In this document: positions 55,688-64,000 of the stretch, one piece after another | Layout of the letters: each line of letters begins with the position of its first letter | Position numbering within the stretch: position 1 is the stretch's first letter | Source: an uncultured Pelagibacteraceae bacterium | GTDB taxonomy: Bacteria > Pseudomonadota > Alphaproteobacteria > Pelagibacterales > Pelagibacteraceae | Assembly: GCA_902524235.1 (NCBI GenBank) | Contig: CABZCF010000002.1 | Coordinates: 1-64,000, forward strand | Reading direction: 5' to 3' | DNA: 64,000 nucleotides | Program-made: the position numbers and the translations under genes | The notes under the pieces: model-generated | What the model was told of the DNA's origin: nothing | Database searches by the model: none | The model's input: only the letters and a program-made list of their open reading frames with translations

Positions 55688-56707
55688 ATGAAAAAAATTT
55701 CTAAATCATTACTATTTGGTCCAATAATGGGCATATTATTAATTTTGACACCTTTAAAAGCTGACATTAACGTTGTGACATCCATAAAACCTTTGCACTC
55801 ATTAACTAGTTATATTATGGAGGGTGTCGGAGAACCAGATCTAATAATAGATGGTGTCGCTTCACCACATAATTTTCAAATAAAGCCATCTCATGCAAAA
55901 ATGCTTCAAAAAGCTGACCTGGTTATTTGGGTAGGTGAGGATTTAGAAAGTTTTTTACCTTCAGCATTAAAAAGTATCCCAAAAAATGCTGTTGTTTTTG
56001 AATTGTTAGATCAAAGTGGTTTAAAAAAACTAAAATTTAGAGAAAAAAATATTTTCGAAGGACACGATGATCACGATGAACATGGTCACGATGAGCATGC
56101 TAAAAAAGAAGACGATCATGACGACCATGGACATGATGAAAAAGCTAAAAAAGAGGATGATCACGACGACCATGGACATGATGAGCATGGACATGCACAT
56201 GGTGAGTATGACCCACACATTTGGCTTGATCCATCAAATGCTAAAGTAATTGTTAAAAAAATAACAAATCAACTTAGCAAAATAGATAAAGATAATAGTT
56301 CTGTATATAAAGCTAATTCAAAAAAACTTCTTAAAGATTTGGATGGTCTTATAAAAGAGGTGAAAAATGAAATTAATAAAGATGCGAGCTTTGTTGTATT
56401 TCATGATGCATATCAATATTTTGAAAAAAGATTTGGTATCAATGTTATAGGTGCTTTAACAGTTAATCCTGATGTAATGCCTGGAGCTGAGCAATTATCA
56501 GAGATAAGAGAAGTAATAGAGCATGAAAAAGCTAAATGTATTTTTTCTGAACCACAGTTTAATCCCAATATCATAAATTCAATAGCAAGTGATACAGGTG
56601 TTAAAACAGGAGTTTTAGATCCACTTGGAGCGAATATAAACAAAGGTAAGGGTATGTATTTTCAGCTCATAAAAGATATGTCTACTTCTTTAAAGGATTG
56701 CTCATAG
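55688..56707 (+). CDS. znuA: Zinc ABC transporter substrate-binding protein ZnuA
   Basis: The 339-residue cluster 9 binding protein has a signal peptide (to about residue 26, TPLKAD). It has metal-ligand regions VASPHNFQIKPS, DPHIWLDPSNA and VFHDAYQYFEKRF, and a His/Asp-rich loop between about residues 122 and 175 built of imperfect repeats, the usual mark of ZnuA. Zinc captured here goes to ZnuBC. The ribosome site AAGGAG is 9 bases upstream. It ends 5 bases from the opposing ATPase gene. Confidence 0.95.
   Translation: MKKISKSLLFGPIMGILLILTPLKADINVVTSIKPLHSLTSYIMEGVGEPDLIIDGVASPHNFQIKPSHAKMLQKADLVIWVGEDLESFLPSALKSIPKNAVVFELLDQSGLKKLKFREKNIFEGHDDHDEHGHDEHAKKEDDHDDHGHDEKAKKEDDHDDHGHDEHGHAHGEYDPHIWLDPSNAKVIVKKITNQLSKIDKDNSSVYKANSKKLLKDLDGLIKEVKNEINKDASFVVFHDAYQYFEKRFGINVIGALTVNPDVMPGAEQLSEIREVIEHEKAKCIFSEPQFNPNIINSIASDTGVKTGVLDPLGANINKGKGMYFQLIKDMSTSLKDCS
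56099..56185 (+). repeat. In-frame tandem repeat coding the ZnuA histidine-rich loop
   Basis: Two near-identical 42-base units (56099-56140 and 56144-56185), at a 45-base period, encode AKKEDDHDDHGHDE twice, flanked by more HDEHGH sequence. The DNA copies differ mainly at silent positions. Such repeats can gain or lose units by slippage without breaking the frame. Confidence 0.9.
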
Positions 56708-56712
56708 TATAA

Positions 56713-57768
56713 TTAATAATTAAGTTTATTTTTTTTACTATCGAAGAATACGATTTTATTTTTATTGAAAGAAAAACTTGTGTTGTTTTGAGAAAGGTCT
56801 TCTGATGTCCTTATTGTTATTTCGTTATCTTTGAATAAACCGTAAATAATTTTGTCAGAACCCAAATTCTCTATGAGATCAATATTAATATTAAACTCTA
56901 TTTCATGTTTAAGATTAGGATGTATATGCTCTGGTCTAATTCCTAAATATATTTCATTGCTAAATTTATAATTTTTAAACTCATATTCTTTTCCAAAAAT
57001 TCTTAAAGTAGTATTGTTTATAATATTAGATTTATCAATTTTGATAATATTCATTTTTGGCGTTCCAATAAATTCTGCAACAAATAAGTTATTAGGAAAG
57101 TTATATATCTCATCGGGAGAACCAACTTGTTCAATTCTACCTTCATTTAAAATAACCATTTTATCTGCCAAAGTCATGGCCTCTACCTGGTCATGAGTAA
57201 CATAAATCATATTGGTTTTTATTTTTTTATGTAATTTAGAAATTTCAACTCTCATCTCTGATCTCAATGCTGCATCTAAATTTGATAAAGGTTCATCAAA
57301 TAAAAATATTTTTGGATTTCTAGAAATTGCTCTTCCTATTGCAACCCTTTGTCTTTGACCACCAGACAATTGTCCCGGTTTTCGATCCAATAGATGTTTT
57401 ATTTTTAGTATCTTTGCTGCTTGATTTACTTTCTTTTGAATATTGTTTTTGGATATTTTTTCCATTTTTAATCCAAATGACATGTTTTCATAAACATTCA
57501 TATGTGGGTATAAAGCATAAGACTGAAACACCATTGCCATATCTCTTTTTGAGGGTAACAAATCATTAATAATATTTTTATTTAAAAGTATTGTGCCTTT
57601 ATCTATTTTCTCTAGGCCTGAAATCATTCTTAAAAGGGTAGACTTTCCACATCCAGAAGGCCCCACTAAAACAGTAAATTCACCATCGTTTATTTCTAAA
57701 TTAAATTTTTTAATAACTTTGTTTTTGCCAAATGATTTTTCTACATTTATAAATTTTATCTTCGCCAT
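56713..57768 (-). CDS. Carbohydrate-type ABC transporter ATPase (UgpC/MalK family)
   Basis: The 351-residue protein has Walker [11 protein letters not shown]-loop [17 protein letters not shown], signature [15 protein letters not shown], Walker [17 protein letters not shown] and a C-terminal TOBE/MalK-type regulatory domain (LGIRPEHI). It is divergent from the binding protein and permease genes at 57921-61732 and probably powers that transporter. The substrate is unknown; sugars, glycerol phosphate or polyols are all seen in this family. Confidence 0.92.
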   Translation of the reverse strand: MAKIKFINVEKSFGKNKVIKKFNLEINDGEFTVLVGPSGCGKSTLLRMISGLEKIDKGTILLNKNIINDLLPSKRDMAMVFQSYALYPHMNVYENMSFGLKMEKISKNNIQKKVNQAAKILKIKHLLDRKPGQLSGGQRQRVAIGRAISRNPKIFLFDEPLSNLDAALRSEMRVEISKLHKKIKTNMIYVTHDQVEAMTLADKMVILNEGRIEQVGSPDEIYNFPNNLFVAEFIGTPKMNIIKIDKSNIINNTTLRIFGKEYEFKNYKFSNEIYLGIRPEHIHPNLKHEIEFNINIDLIENLGSDKIIYGLFKDNEITIRTSEDLSQNNTSFSFNKNKIVFFDSKKNKLNY

Positions 57769-57796
57769 AAAAAAGAAATTTAATGTATAATTTCTA

Positions 57797-57830
57797 TTTT
57801 ATAATCATTATAAAAACCATCGTTATAAAA
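57797..57830. promoter_or_regulatory. Palindrome plus half copy between the divergent ABC genes
   Basis: TTTTATAATCATTATAAAA (57797-57815) is a perfect 9-1-9 inverted repeat. Its right half recurs as ATCGTTATAAAA at 57819-57830 (one difference from ATCATTATAAAA at 57804-57815). It lies in the 152-base gap between the ATPase gene and the binding-protein gene, a good place for a shared operator. AT-only arms reduce the weight of the evidence. The rest of the gap has only promoter-like AT sequence and the ribosome site AAGGAGA. Confidence 0.4.
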
Positions 57831-57920
57831 CATAATATTTAAAGGGATAATTAAAGGGTTCTTTATTCTTTTTCTTTTTGATACATTTTTTAAAAATTAG
57901 TTAATAAGGAGACATTACCA

Positions 57921-59243
57921 ATGAAAAAAATAATTATTTATATTTTTGCCTCACTATTTTTTGCAAGCTCTAGTATTTCAGGAATTACTTTTTGGACTAC
58001 AGAAGTTCAGCCTGCGAGAATGGCTAAACAACAAGATATGGCAAAAGATTTCGAATCTAAAACAGGCATAAGTGTTGAGGTTATTCCTGTGGAAGAAAAA
58101 GACTTAGGAAAAAGAGCTACAGCCGCAGCTGCAGCTGGAGATCTTCCAGATGTAATATATCATACACTTCAGTACGTCTTACCATGGGCAGAAGCTGGTA
58201 TACTTGATGTAAATGCTAATAATGATGTAGTAAAGCAATTAGGTAAAAAAACTTTTGCACCAGGACCATTAAACATGGCTAAAAAAGGTGGGAAAATTGC
58301 TGCTGTTCCAGTTGATGGTTGGACCCAAATGGTAGTGTATAGAAAAGATCTTTTCGAGAAAAATGGATTAGAACCACCAACTTCTTATAAAAATATTGAA
58401 AAGGCTATAAATGTTCTTTCAGGTTCGGACATGTTTGGATTTGTTGCAGCAACAAAAACAGATGAAAACTTTATGAGCCAAGTTTTGGAACATGTTCTTT
58501 TAGCAAATGGAGTTAATTTTGTTAAAAAGGGTGGAACTAAAAAACAAGGGAAAGCTCTAAAGAATTCATTAGAGTTTTATAAAGTTATAGCTAAGGCTAG
58601 TCCCCCAGGAGAACTTTTCTGGAAACAATCTAGGGAATTATATTTTGCAGGAAAAACACCAATGATAATTTGGTCTCCATTTATAATGGACGAGCTTGCA
58701 GGATTAAGAGACTCAGCGCCCCCAACAATAAATAGTGATCCTACTTCTTCTGAATTAGCATCTAAGACTGGTTTCATTACTAATTTTAGCGGTCCTAATA
58801 ACAGAAAAGGTGCTGCTTGGGCTGATGTAAGATATATGGGTATTACTGCAGATGCGGATACAGATGAAGCTAAAAAATTTATTGAGTATTCAATGAACGA
58901 AGGTTACACAGCAACACTTGGTATTGCCCCTGAAGGAAAATTTCCTGTTAGAAGAGGAAATAAGAATGATCCTAACGCATACACAAATGCTTGGAGTAAA
59001 CTGCCAGTCGGTGTTGATAGAAAGAAACCATTAACTGAGCTTTATTCAGGTGATGTTATTAATAATATTGTTGCAGGTCTAGATACAGCTAATAGATGGG
59101 GTGTTAAAGAAGGTGAACTATCAAGAGCCTCAAAAATTATCAATGCACAATTCTTAAACAGAATTACAAGAGAATTTATTGATGATCAAATTACTGTAGA
59201 CGAGGCAGTTGATAAAATTAATGCAGAACTAGCTAAATTTTAA
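57921..59243 (+). CDS. Family 1 extracellular solute-binding protein
   Basis: The 440-residue protein has a signal peptide (about 1-20, ending SSSISG) and a SBP_bac_1 body. Features are ITFWTTEVQPARMAKQQDMAKDF at the mature start, AAGDLPDVIYHTLQY, AAVPVDGWTQMVVYRKDLFEKNGLEPPTS, and the typical C-terminal half. The family binds mono- and oligosaccharides, polyols and glycerol phosphates; the ligand is not readable here. AAGGAGA precedes the start, and a strong hairpin follows the stop. Confidence 0.92.
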   Translation: MKKIIIYIFASLFFASSSISGITFWTTEVQPARMAKQQDMAKDFESKTGISVEVIPVEEKDLGKRATAAAAAGDLPDVIYHTLQYVLPWAEAGILDVNANNDVVKQLGKKTFAPGPLNMAKKGGKIAAVPVDGWTQMVVYRKDLFEKNGLEPPTSYKNIEKAINVLSGSDMFGFVAATKTDENFMSQVLEHVLLANGVNFVKKGGTKKQGKALKNSLEFYKVIAKASPPGELFWKQSRELYFAGKTPMIIWSPFIMDELAGLRDSAPPTINSDPTSSELASKTGFITNFSGPNNRKGAAWADVRYMGITADADTDEAKKFIEYSMNEGYTATLGIAPEGKFPVRRGNKNDPNAYTNAWSKLPVGVDRKKPLTELYSGDVINNIVAGLDTANRWGVKEGELSRASKIINAQFLNRITREFIDDQITVDEAVDKINAELAKF

Positions 59244-59256
59244 ATAAATATGTTTT

Positions 59257-59287
59257 AAAAGCGGATAATAATATATTATCCGCTTTT
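59257..59287 (+). terminator. Strong hairpin between binding-protein and permease genes
   Basis: AAAAGCGGATAATA (59257-59270) and TATTATCCGCTTTT (59274-59287) form a perfect 14-base stem with a 3-base loop and a terminal T run. The permease ATG follows 2 bases later, so the hairpin covers the region where a ribosome site would be. It may terminate most transcripts after the binding protein, reduce permease translation, or both. Confidence 0.8.
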
Positions 59288-59289
59288 GC

Positions 59290-60549
59290 ATGGCTGACAA
59301 ATTATCAAAAATAGAAAAAAGGACCGCATACGCATTAATTTTGCCAGCGATACTACTTGTATTTTCTATTATCCTTTTTCCGATTTTTGCAAATATTTGG
59401 ATAAGTTTTAAGGAAGTTGAATTAAAAGATATAAGAATACCCGAACCAAGAGCCAAAAAAATTATAAAATCAATCCCAGAGGATCCAACAAAATTAATAA
59501 TTGTTTATAAATTAAGAAATAGTTCATTACTTGAGAATATAACCGATGTTAAATTAAAGGATAAACTACCAGCAAACATAGAATTTATTAATATCGATCC
59601 TAGATGCAACTTTAAATCTAGAACTCTCTTCTGTTCATTTGGTGAATGGAAGGCTAAATATAGAGAAAATTTAGAGTTTATCATTTATAATGTTAATGGT
59701 AACTCAATTGATAAAAATTCTTTAAAATCAAAGAAACCAAAGTTATCTGGTAAAGCTGATAATATACTACTTACAACCAACTTTACTTTAAACAATTTTA
59801 AAAAAGTTTTTTTTAAAAATGATTTTAAAGATCTATTATTAACCACATTTTATTTTACTTTTTTTGGTACATTAGGTGCAATCATTTTTGGTGTTTTAGC
59901 TGCACAATTAGTCAACCAAAAATTCAGCGGTAGAACTTTTATGAGAAGTATTTTACTTTTTCCTTACGTGGGCCCTGTGGTAGCATTAGCTTATACATGG
60001 ACTTTATTACTAGATCCAAACAGTGGAACTTTGAATGCAATTCTTATTAAATTCCAAATTTTAGATCAACCAATAAATTTATTAGGTCAAAAATATTTAA
60101 CATTTCAATTTTTAGGAATTGATTTAAAGTTAAGATTGGCACTAACAACTGTAATATTCTTTGAAATATGGAGATATTTCCCATTAGCTTTCCTTTTTGT
60201 TCTTGCAAGATTACAAGCAATACCGAAAGATCTTTATGAGGCAGCTGATGTAGATGGGGCAGGTCCACTTAATAAATTTTTTAATATTACCCTTCCTCAA
60301 ATTACGGCGATTATATCAATATTGTTCATGATAAGATTTATTTGGAATTTTAATAAATTTGAAGACATTTTTTTATTAACTGGTGGAGCCTCAGGAACCA
60401 GGACACTTCCAATAAATGTTTATGAGCAAGGTTTTGCAATTTCAAATATAGGAATGGGCTCAGCTGTTTCAATGGTTATAGTTTTGATCTTAATTATTTT
60501 TATGATTTCATATTTTAAATTGATAGGGAAAAAAGCAAATGAATTATAA
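59290..60549 (+). CDS. Carbohydrate-type ABC permease with DUF11-like periplasmic insert
   Basis: The 419-residue MalF/UgpA-type permease has TM1 at about 13-40. The core starts at FTLNNFKKVF near 165, with the EAA loop YEAADVDGAGPLNKFFNITLP. UgpA-type permeases are near 295 residues; the excess is a hydrophilic block (about 45-160) between TM1 and TM2. It has an LRNSSLLENITDVKLKD-type pattern, LPANIEFINIDPRC, and a second Cys at FCSFGEW, resembling DUF11-type beta-sandwich domains. The two cysteines (106 and 115) could form a disulfide. It overlaps the next permease by 11 bases. Confidence 0.9.
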   Translation: MADKLSKIEKRTAYALILPAILLVFSIILFPIFANIWISFKEVELKDIRIPEPRAKKIIKSIPEDPTKLIIVYKLRNSSLLENITDVKLKDKLPANIEFINIDPRCNFKSRTLFCSFGEWKAKYRENLEFIIYNVNGNSIDKNSLKSKKPKLSGKADNILLTTNFTLNNFKKVFFKNDFKDLLLTTFYFTFFGTLGAIIFGVLAAQLVNQKFSGRTFMRSILLFPYVGPVVALAYTWTLLLDPNSGTLNAILIKFQILDQPINLLGQKYLTFQFLGIDLKLRLALTTVIFFEIWRYFPLAFLFVLARLQAIPKDLYEAADVDGAGPLNKFFNITLPQITAIISILFMIRFIWNFNKFEDIFLLTGGASGTRTLPINVYEQGFAISNIGMGSAVSMVIVLILIIFMISYFKLIGKKANEL

Positions 60550-61732
60550 ATCAATTTTAATTTATTTAATAATTTCTACACTCTATCTTTTAACATTAAA
60601 GCTGGTTTGGATAATATTATCAGTATTACAAGGGTTAGAGTTGACAAATATCACTTTAGAGACAAATTTAATCTTAGGATTAAGTCTATCTTTATTATCT
60701 ATTTTATTTGGAAATAAAATTAATCTATTAATTAAAAATTTAGGTTTATCTTTAGTATTTACTTATGTTTTTTATGTAATTAATAATGTTACCCCCCTTT
60801 GGTTTTATTTTGGAATATTTTCAATTTATTTTCTTTTTTTAAATAATATTCGTAACTATGACCTTAAATATCTTAATCAGCCTCATGTTATAGAAAAAGT
60901 AACTTTTAAATATATTACTTTATTTGGAATAGTTTTCTTTTCTTTAGTCATACTATTTCCTTTTTACATAATGTTAGTAACTAGCTTTAAAACTCAAGCT
61001 TCATTACTTATGAACCCTTTAGATTTTAGTTTAGATTTTACAAAAGATTTTAAAGAATTTTTTAAGTCATATATTGTTGTGTTTAAAACTTACAACTTTA
61101 GTAGATATATATTAACAAGCACTATAGTTTCTGTTGGTACGGTCGCAATTACACTTTTATTTGCTATACCTGCTGCATATGCTGTAGCGAGATTAAATTT
61201 TTTTGGTAAAACTTTTCTTTCAACATCAATATTAATTATATATATGTTTCCAGCTATTGTTCTTGTAATTCCGCTTTATACAATTTTTAGTCAATTAGGA
61301 CTAAGAAATTCAATCAGCGGCTTATTAATAGTATATACAGCAACAACACTTCCAGTGGCTATTTATATGCTTCAAGGATACTTTAAAAGCATCCCCAAAG
61401 AAATTGAGGATGCAGCTTTGATAGATGGTCATAATTGGTTTGGTATTATATTAAAAATAATAATACCGCTAAGTCTCCCAGCAATAGCCTCGGTTGCATT
61501 ATATGTTTTTATGATTGCTTGGAATGAATTTCTTTTTTCTTTGATGTTTTTAGATAATCCTAAAACATTTACCTTATCTAGAGCTATTAATTATCTCGCA
61601 GGGGATGCCGAAACTCCTAGACAATTCTTAATGGCAGGCTCAGTAATTGTAACACTGCCTATATTATTAATATTTATTTATTTTGAAAAATATCTTGTTG
61701 GTGGTTTAACTTCTGGAAGTATAAAAGGATAG
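60539..61732 (+). CDS. Carbohydrate-type ABC permease (MalG type) with extra N-terminal helices
   Basis: The 397-residue permease has the MalG-type core from about residue 120 (FFSLVILFPFYIMLVTSFKT) and EAA loop EIEDAALIDGHNWFGIILKIIIPL. Before it are about 115 extra residues that form three or four additional hydrophobic helices (roughly 5-27, 40-58, 67-84, 86-104). Standard MalG/UgpE proteins are ~280 residues. It overlaps the preceding permease and ends 6 bases from the opposing xth gene. Confidence 0.9.
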   Translation: MNYKSILIYLIISTLYLLTLKLVWIILSVLQGLELTNITLETNLILGLSLSLLSILFGNKINLLIKNLGLSLVFTYVFYVINNVTPLWFYFGIFSIYFLFLNNIRNYDLKYLNQPHVIEKVTFKYITLFGIVFFSLVILFPFYIMLVTSFKTQASLLMNPLDFSLDFTKDFKEFFKSYIVVFKTYNFSRYILTSTIVSVGTVAITLLFAIPAAYAVARLNFFGKTFLSTSILIIYMFPAIVLVIPLYTIFSQLGLRNSISGLLIVYTATTLPVAIYMLQGYFKSIPKEIEDAALIDGHNWFGIILKIIIPLSLPAIASVALYVFMIAWNEFLFSLMFLDNPKTFTLSRAINYLAGDAETPRQFLMAGSVIVTLPILLIFIYFEKYLVGGLTSGSIKG

Positions 61733-61738
61733 AAGATT

Positions 61739-62515
61739 TTAAATCAATTCTAATTCAATAGGAGTGTGGTCAGATGGTTTCTCTTTGCCACGTGGATACT
61801 TATTTATCTTAATATCTTTTACATTTTTTATTAGAGAATTTGACACTAGAAAATGATCAATTCTCATACCGTTATTTTTTTGCCACGCACCTCTCATATA
61901 ATCCCAAAATGTATAACCTTCTATATCTGGATAAAGATATCTATAAGCATCATTAAAGCCTAAGTTTAAAATTTCTCTAAATTTTTTTCTAATTTCTAAT
62001 CTATATAGTGCATCATTTTCAAAACTTTTATAGTTGTAAACATCTTCTGCTGCAGGAATAACATTAAAATCTCCACCAATAATAATATTCTGATTTTTTT
62101 TTAAACTCAGTTTAAGTAATTTAATAAAACTATCTAACCAATTCTTTTTATATGTATATTTATCAGTATCAACAGGATTACCGTTAGGTATATAAACATT
62201 AATTAAATGGATAATTTTTTTTTTGTAATTTAGTTCAGAGGAGATAATTCTTGATTGTTTATTTTTGTCTTTAATAATGTCATTCTTAATATTATTAACT
62301 TTACCTTTTGATAAAATTGCAACCCCATTATAACTTTTCTGTCCAAAAACATAACTTTCATAACCTAGAGATTTTATTTCATCATATGGATAAGTTTTGT
62401 CTTCTGTTTTGATTTCTTGAATTAAAACAATATCAGGGGAAAATTTTTTAAGATAATCTTTTATGTTTTCTAATCTTGCTCTTACAGAATTTACATTCCA
62501 CGAGCTGACGATCAT
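61739..62515 (-). CDS. xth: Exodeoxyribonuclease III
   Basis: This Mg-dependent AP endonuclease/3' exonuclease has IVSSWNVNSVRARLENI, VLIQEIKTED, IIGGDFNVIPAAEDV, NNGMRIDHFLVS and the final SDHTPIELEL, the standard ExoIII motifs. I use ATG 62515 (258 residues), overlapping the upstream Fe-S carrier gene in a TAATG arrangement; the frame extends ten codons further, without conserved sequence. Confidence 0.95.
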   Translation of the reverse strand: MIVSSWNVNSVRARLENIKDYLKKFSPDIVLIQEIKTEDKTYPYDEIKSLGYESYVFGQKSYNGVAILSKGKVNNIKNDIIKDKNKQSRIISSELNYKKKIIHLINVYIPNGNPVDTDKYTYKKNWLDSFIKLLKLSLKKNQNIIIGGDFNVIPAAEDVYNYKSFENDALYRLEIRKKFREILNLGFNDAYRYLYPDIEGYTFWDYMRGAWQKNNGMRIDHFLVSNSLIKNVKDIKINKYPRGKEKPSDHTPIELELI

Positions 62516-62832
62516 TAAAGTGAGAAAGAAACTCCACAACCACATGACGATTTGGTTTGTGGATTATTAATTTTAAAGGATTCACCAATAAGCTCCTCTA
62601 CATAGTCAATTTCTGAACCTTTGAGCATATCGGCTGATTGTTGATCAATAAGTATATTATTTTCAATTAAATCATCATCATTTGGTTTAAGATCATATGA
62701 AAAATCATATTGAAATCCTGAGCAGCCACCACCTTTTATTGCGATTCTAAAAAAAGAGCCTTTGTCCTTTTTAGATAGTAAAAAGTTGATTTGTTTTATT
62801 GCTTTATCAGTAAATTTAATTTCTTTAATCAT
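62515..62832 (-). CDS. erpA: A-type iron-sulfur cluster carrier (ErpA/IscA family)
   Basis: The 105-residue HesB-like protein has the three cluster cysteines: GGGCSGFQYDF and the terminal SSCGCGVSF. It passes Fe-S clusters to apo-enzymes such as LipA and IlvD, both encoded in the window. ErpA and IscA are hard to separate by eye. The adjacency to xth and divergence from dgt is the common alphaproteobacterial arrangement. Confidence 0.9.
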   Translation of the reverse strand: MIKEIKFTDKAIKQINFLLSKKDKGSFFRIAIKGGGCSGFQYDFSYDLKPNDDDLIENNILIDQQSADMLKGSEIDYVEELIGESFKINNPQTKSSCGCGVSFSL

Positions 62833-62882
62833 TATTTAACACTGTTATTACTAATATAGTTAATTATTTGAACTTTTAAAGT

Positions 62883-64000
62883 ATGAAAAAATACTCAAAA
62901 CTTGGTCTATTTAAAAGCAAAGGACGCTTGTTTAATGAACCTAAAAATAAATTCAGATCTGATTTTCAAAGAGATAGAGATAGGATAATTCATAGCACCT
63001 CGTTTAGGCGTCTAAAACACAAAACACAAGTATTTGTTAATACAATAGGAGATCATTATAGAACTAGAATGACTCATTCCATTGAAGTTGCTCAAATAGC
63101 TAGATCTATAAGTAAATACTTAGGTTTAAATGATGATTTAGCAGAAACTTTATCTTTATCGCACGATCTTGGTCATCCTCCGTTTGGACATGCAGGCGAG
63201 GATGCTCTAAACGAATGTATGAATGGTTATGGTGGCTTTGATCACAATTTACAGACATTAAGAATTGTTATGAATTTAGAAGATAAATATATAAAATTTA
63301 GCGGACTAAACTTAACCATAGAAACATTAGATGGCCTAATAAAGCATAATGGCCCAATTGATGACAATATAAATAAATTTAACAACATAATAGGTTACAA
63401 GAAATTATTTAAAAGGATAAATTTACAAAAATATCCATCACTAGAGGCACAAATCGCAACCATATCTGACGATATAGCTTACAATAATCACGACATACAA
63501 GATGGAATAACAGCAAACATATTTACATTAAATGATTTAAGAGAAATTAAATTTTTTGATGAAATTTATAAAAAAAATAGAAAAAAATTGAAAGGCAAAA
63601 CCACAAATACAGTATTATTTCAAATAATAAGAGACTCTATTAATTTAATGGTAGAAGATTTAATTAATAACAGTGTTAAAAATATTAGACTCAATAAGAT
63701 TAAATCAATAAAAGATGTATATAACTCTAAAGTTAATTTAATCTCATTTTCAAATAATTTTTTAAATATTGAAAATGATACTAAAAATTTTTTACGATTT
63801 AAAATGTATAACAATAAAAAAGTTTTAATTAGAAATAATAAAGGTAAAAAAGTTTTAAATTATTTGTTCAAGAAAATATCTAAAAACCCATCTTCGTATT
63901 TTAGTATCAAAAAAAATAAATCTACTATTTTTAGACAAATATCAGATTATATTTCCGGTATGACTGATAGGTTTGCTTTAAATTTATATAATAAAATAAA
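62883..64000 (+). CDS. dgt: Deoxyguanosinetriphosphate triphosphohydrolase-like protein (3' end beyond window)
   Basis: The frame is open from ATG 62883 to the window edge (372 codons seen). The HD-domain metal motifs are in order: RRLKHKTQVF, RMTHSIEVAQIAR, LSHDLGHPPFGHAGEDAL and ATISDDIAYNNHD. The last visible residues (ISGMTDRFALNLYNK) match the family's C-terminal end, so only a few residues are missing. It hydrolyses dNTPs to deoxynucleoside and triphosphate, controlling dNTP pools. It is divergent from erpA across 50 bases. Confidence 0.93.
   Translation, partial: MKKYSKLGLFKSKGRLFNEPKNKFRSDFQRDRDRIIHSTSFRRLKHKTQVFVNTIGDHYRTRMTHSIEVAQIARSISKYLGLNDDLAETLSLSHDLGHPPFGHAGEDALNECMNGYGGFDHNLQTLRIVMNLEDKYIKFSGLNLTIETLDGLIKHNGPIDDNINKFNNIIGYKKLFKRINLQKYPSLEAQIATISDDIAYNNHDIQDGITANIFTLNDLREIKFFDEIYKKNRKKLKGKTTNTVLFQIIRDSINLMVEDLINNSVKNIRLNKIKSIKDVYNSKVNLISFSNNFLNIENDTKNFLRFKMYNNKKVLIRNNKGKKVLNYLFKKISKNPSSYFSIKKNKSTIFRQISDYISGMTDRFALNLYNKI

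Noticed and set aside
56030-56249. Met/His-rich frames on both strands at the znuA repeat
   Set aside because: They are shifted readings of the histidine-coding repeat and have no independent support.
62516-62545. Upstream start for xth inside the Fe-S carrier gene
   Set aside because: The extra ten residues are not conserved in ExoIII, and ATG 62515 is coupled to the upstream stop.
1-64000. CRISPR arrays, insertion sequences, prophage, toxin-antitoxin or defence islands
   Set aside because: No regularly spaced repeats, transposase, integrase or defence-type domain was seen; the RatA-like protein is a START-like protein, not evidence of a toxin-antitoxin pair.

Overview
The window looks like a piece of a streamlined marine alphaproteobacterial chromosome, most likely SAR11 (Pelagibacterales). 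The reasons are the strong AT bias by eye, gene spacing of a few bases with many ATGA/TAATG overlaps, alphaproteobacterial gene order (rpsB-tsf-frr-uppS-cdsA-dxr-bamA-lpx; trpEGDC-lexA-gltX; tpiA/secG-pyrG-kdsA-eno-ftsB-lipA; ntrYX-trkAH), an alphaproteobacterial LexA box, and ABC transporters with single substrate-binding proteins. No insertion sequence, prophage, CRISPR array or rRNA was seen, and no gene-free stretch exceeds 300 bases. Species and strain cannot be named from this.

Layout. 1-3759: end of lolD and dnaE. 3768-15525: a long plus-strand run for translation and the cell envelope, opening with a structured rpsB leader: rpsB, tsf, frr, uppS, cdsA, dxr, bamA, skp, fabZ, lpxD, lpxA, lpxI, lpxB. 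A gene for a secreted C-type-lectin autotransporter follows 3 bases after lpxB (15529-17649). 17646-25045 (minus): ppiD-like, trpE, trpG, trpD, trpC, lexA, gltX. 25102-31548 (plus): tpiA, secG, pyrG, kdsA, eno, ftsB, lipA, ratA. 31531-33603 (minus): ispDF, pgpA, pncC. 33639-39537 (plus): ntrY, ntrX, trkA, trkH. 39563-44757: tRNA-Arg, the aapJQMP amino-acid transporter and an XRE regulator. 44759-44958: tRNA-Asn and tRNA-Cys on the minus strand. 45079-50965: valS, ilvD, manC and an SMR-like protein. 51147-56707: a metal and oxyanion island holding a PiT-like permease, aqpS, arsC, a small membrane protein, zur, znuB, znuC and the divergent znuA. 56713-61732: a carbohydrate-type ABC transporter with unusual permeases. 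61739-64000: xth, an A-type Fe-S carrier and most of dgt.

The genes form several working units. The lpx genes with kdsA and bamA/skp build the outer membrane, and the lectin autotransporter would be exported to it. The znu genes are probably controlled by Zur through two tandem palindromes between znuC and znuA. arsC plus aqpS resembles the Sinorhizobium type of arsenate detoxification, in which arsenite leaves through a channel, and it lies beside a phosphate-type permease that could be the arsenate entry route. In both large ABC operons a strong hairpin sits directly behind the substrate-binding-protein gene, which would give more binding protein than membrane subunits.

Most genes are ordinary housekeeping genes. 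The observations most worth a second look are the lectin autotransporter, the pseudoknot-forming rpsB leader (probably a known SAR11 leader class), the permease with a DUF11-like insert and its partner with extra membrane segments, the SMR protein without its key glutamate, the paired Zur boxes, and the ars/zinc island. I found no clear candidate for an entirely new multi-gene system.
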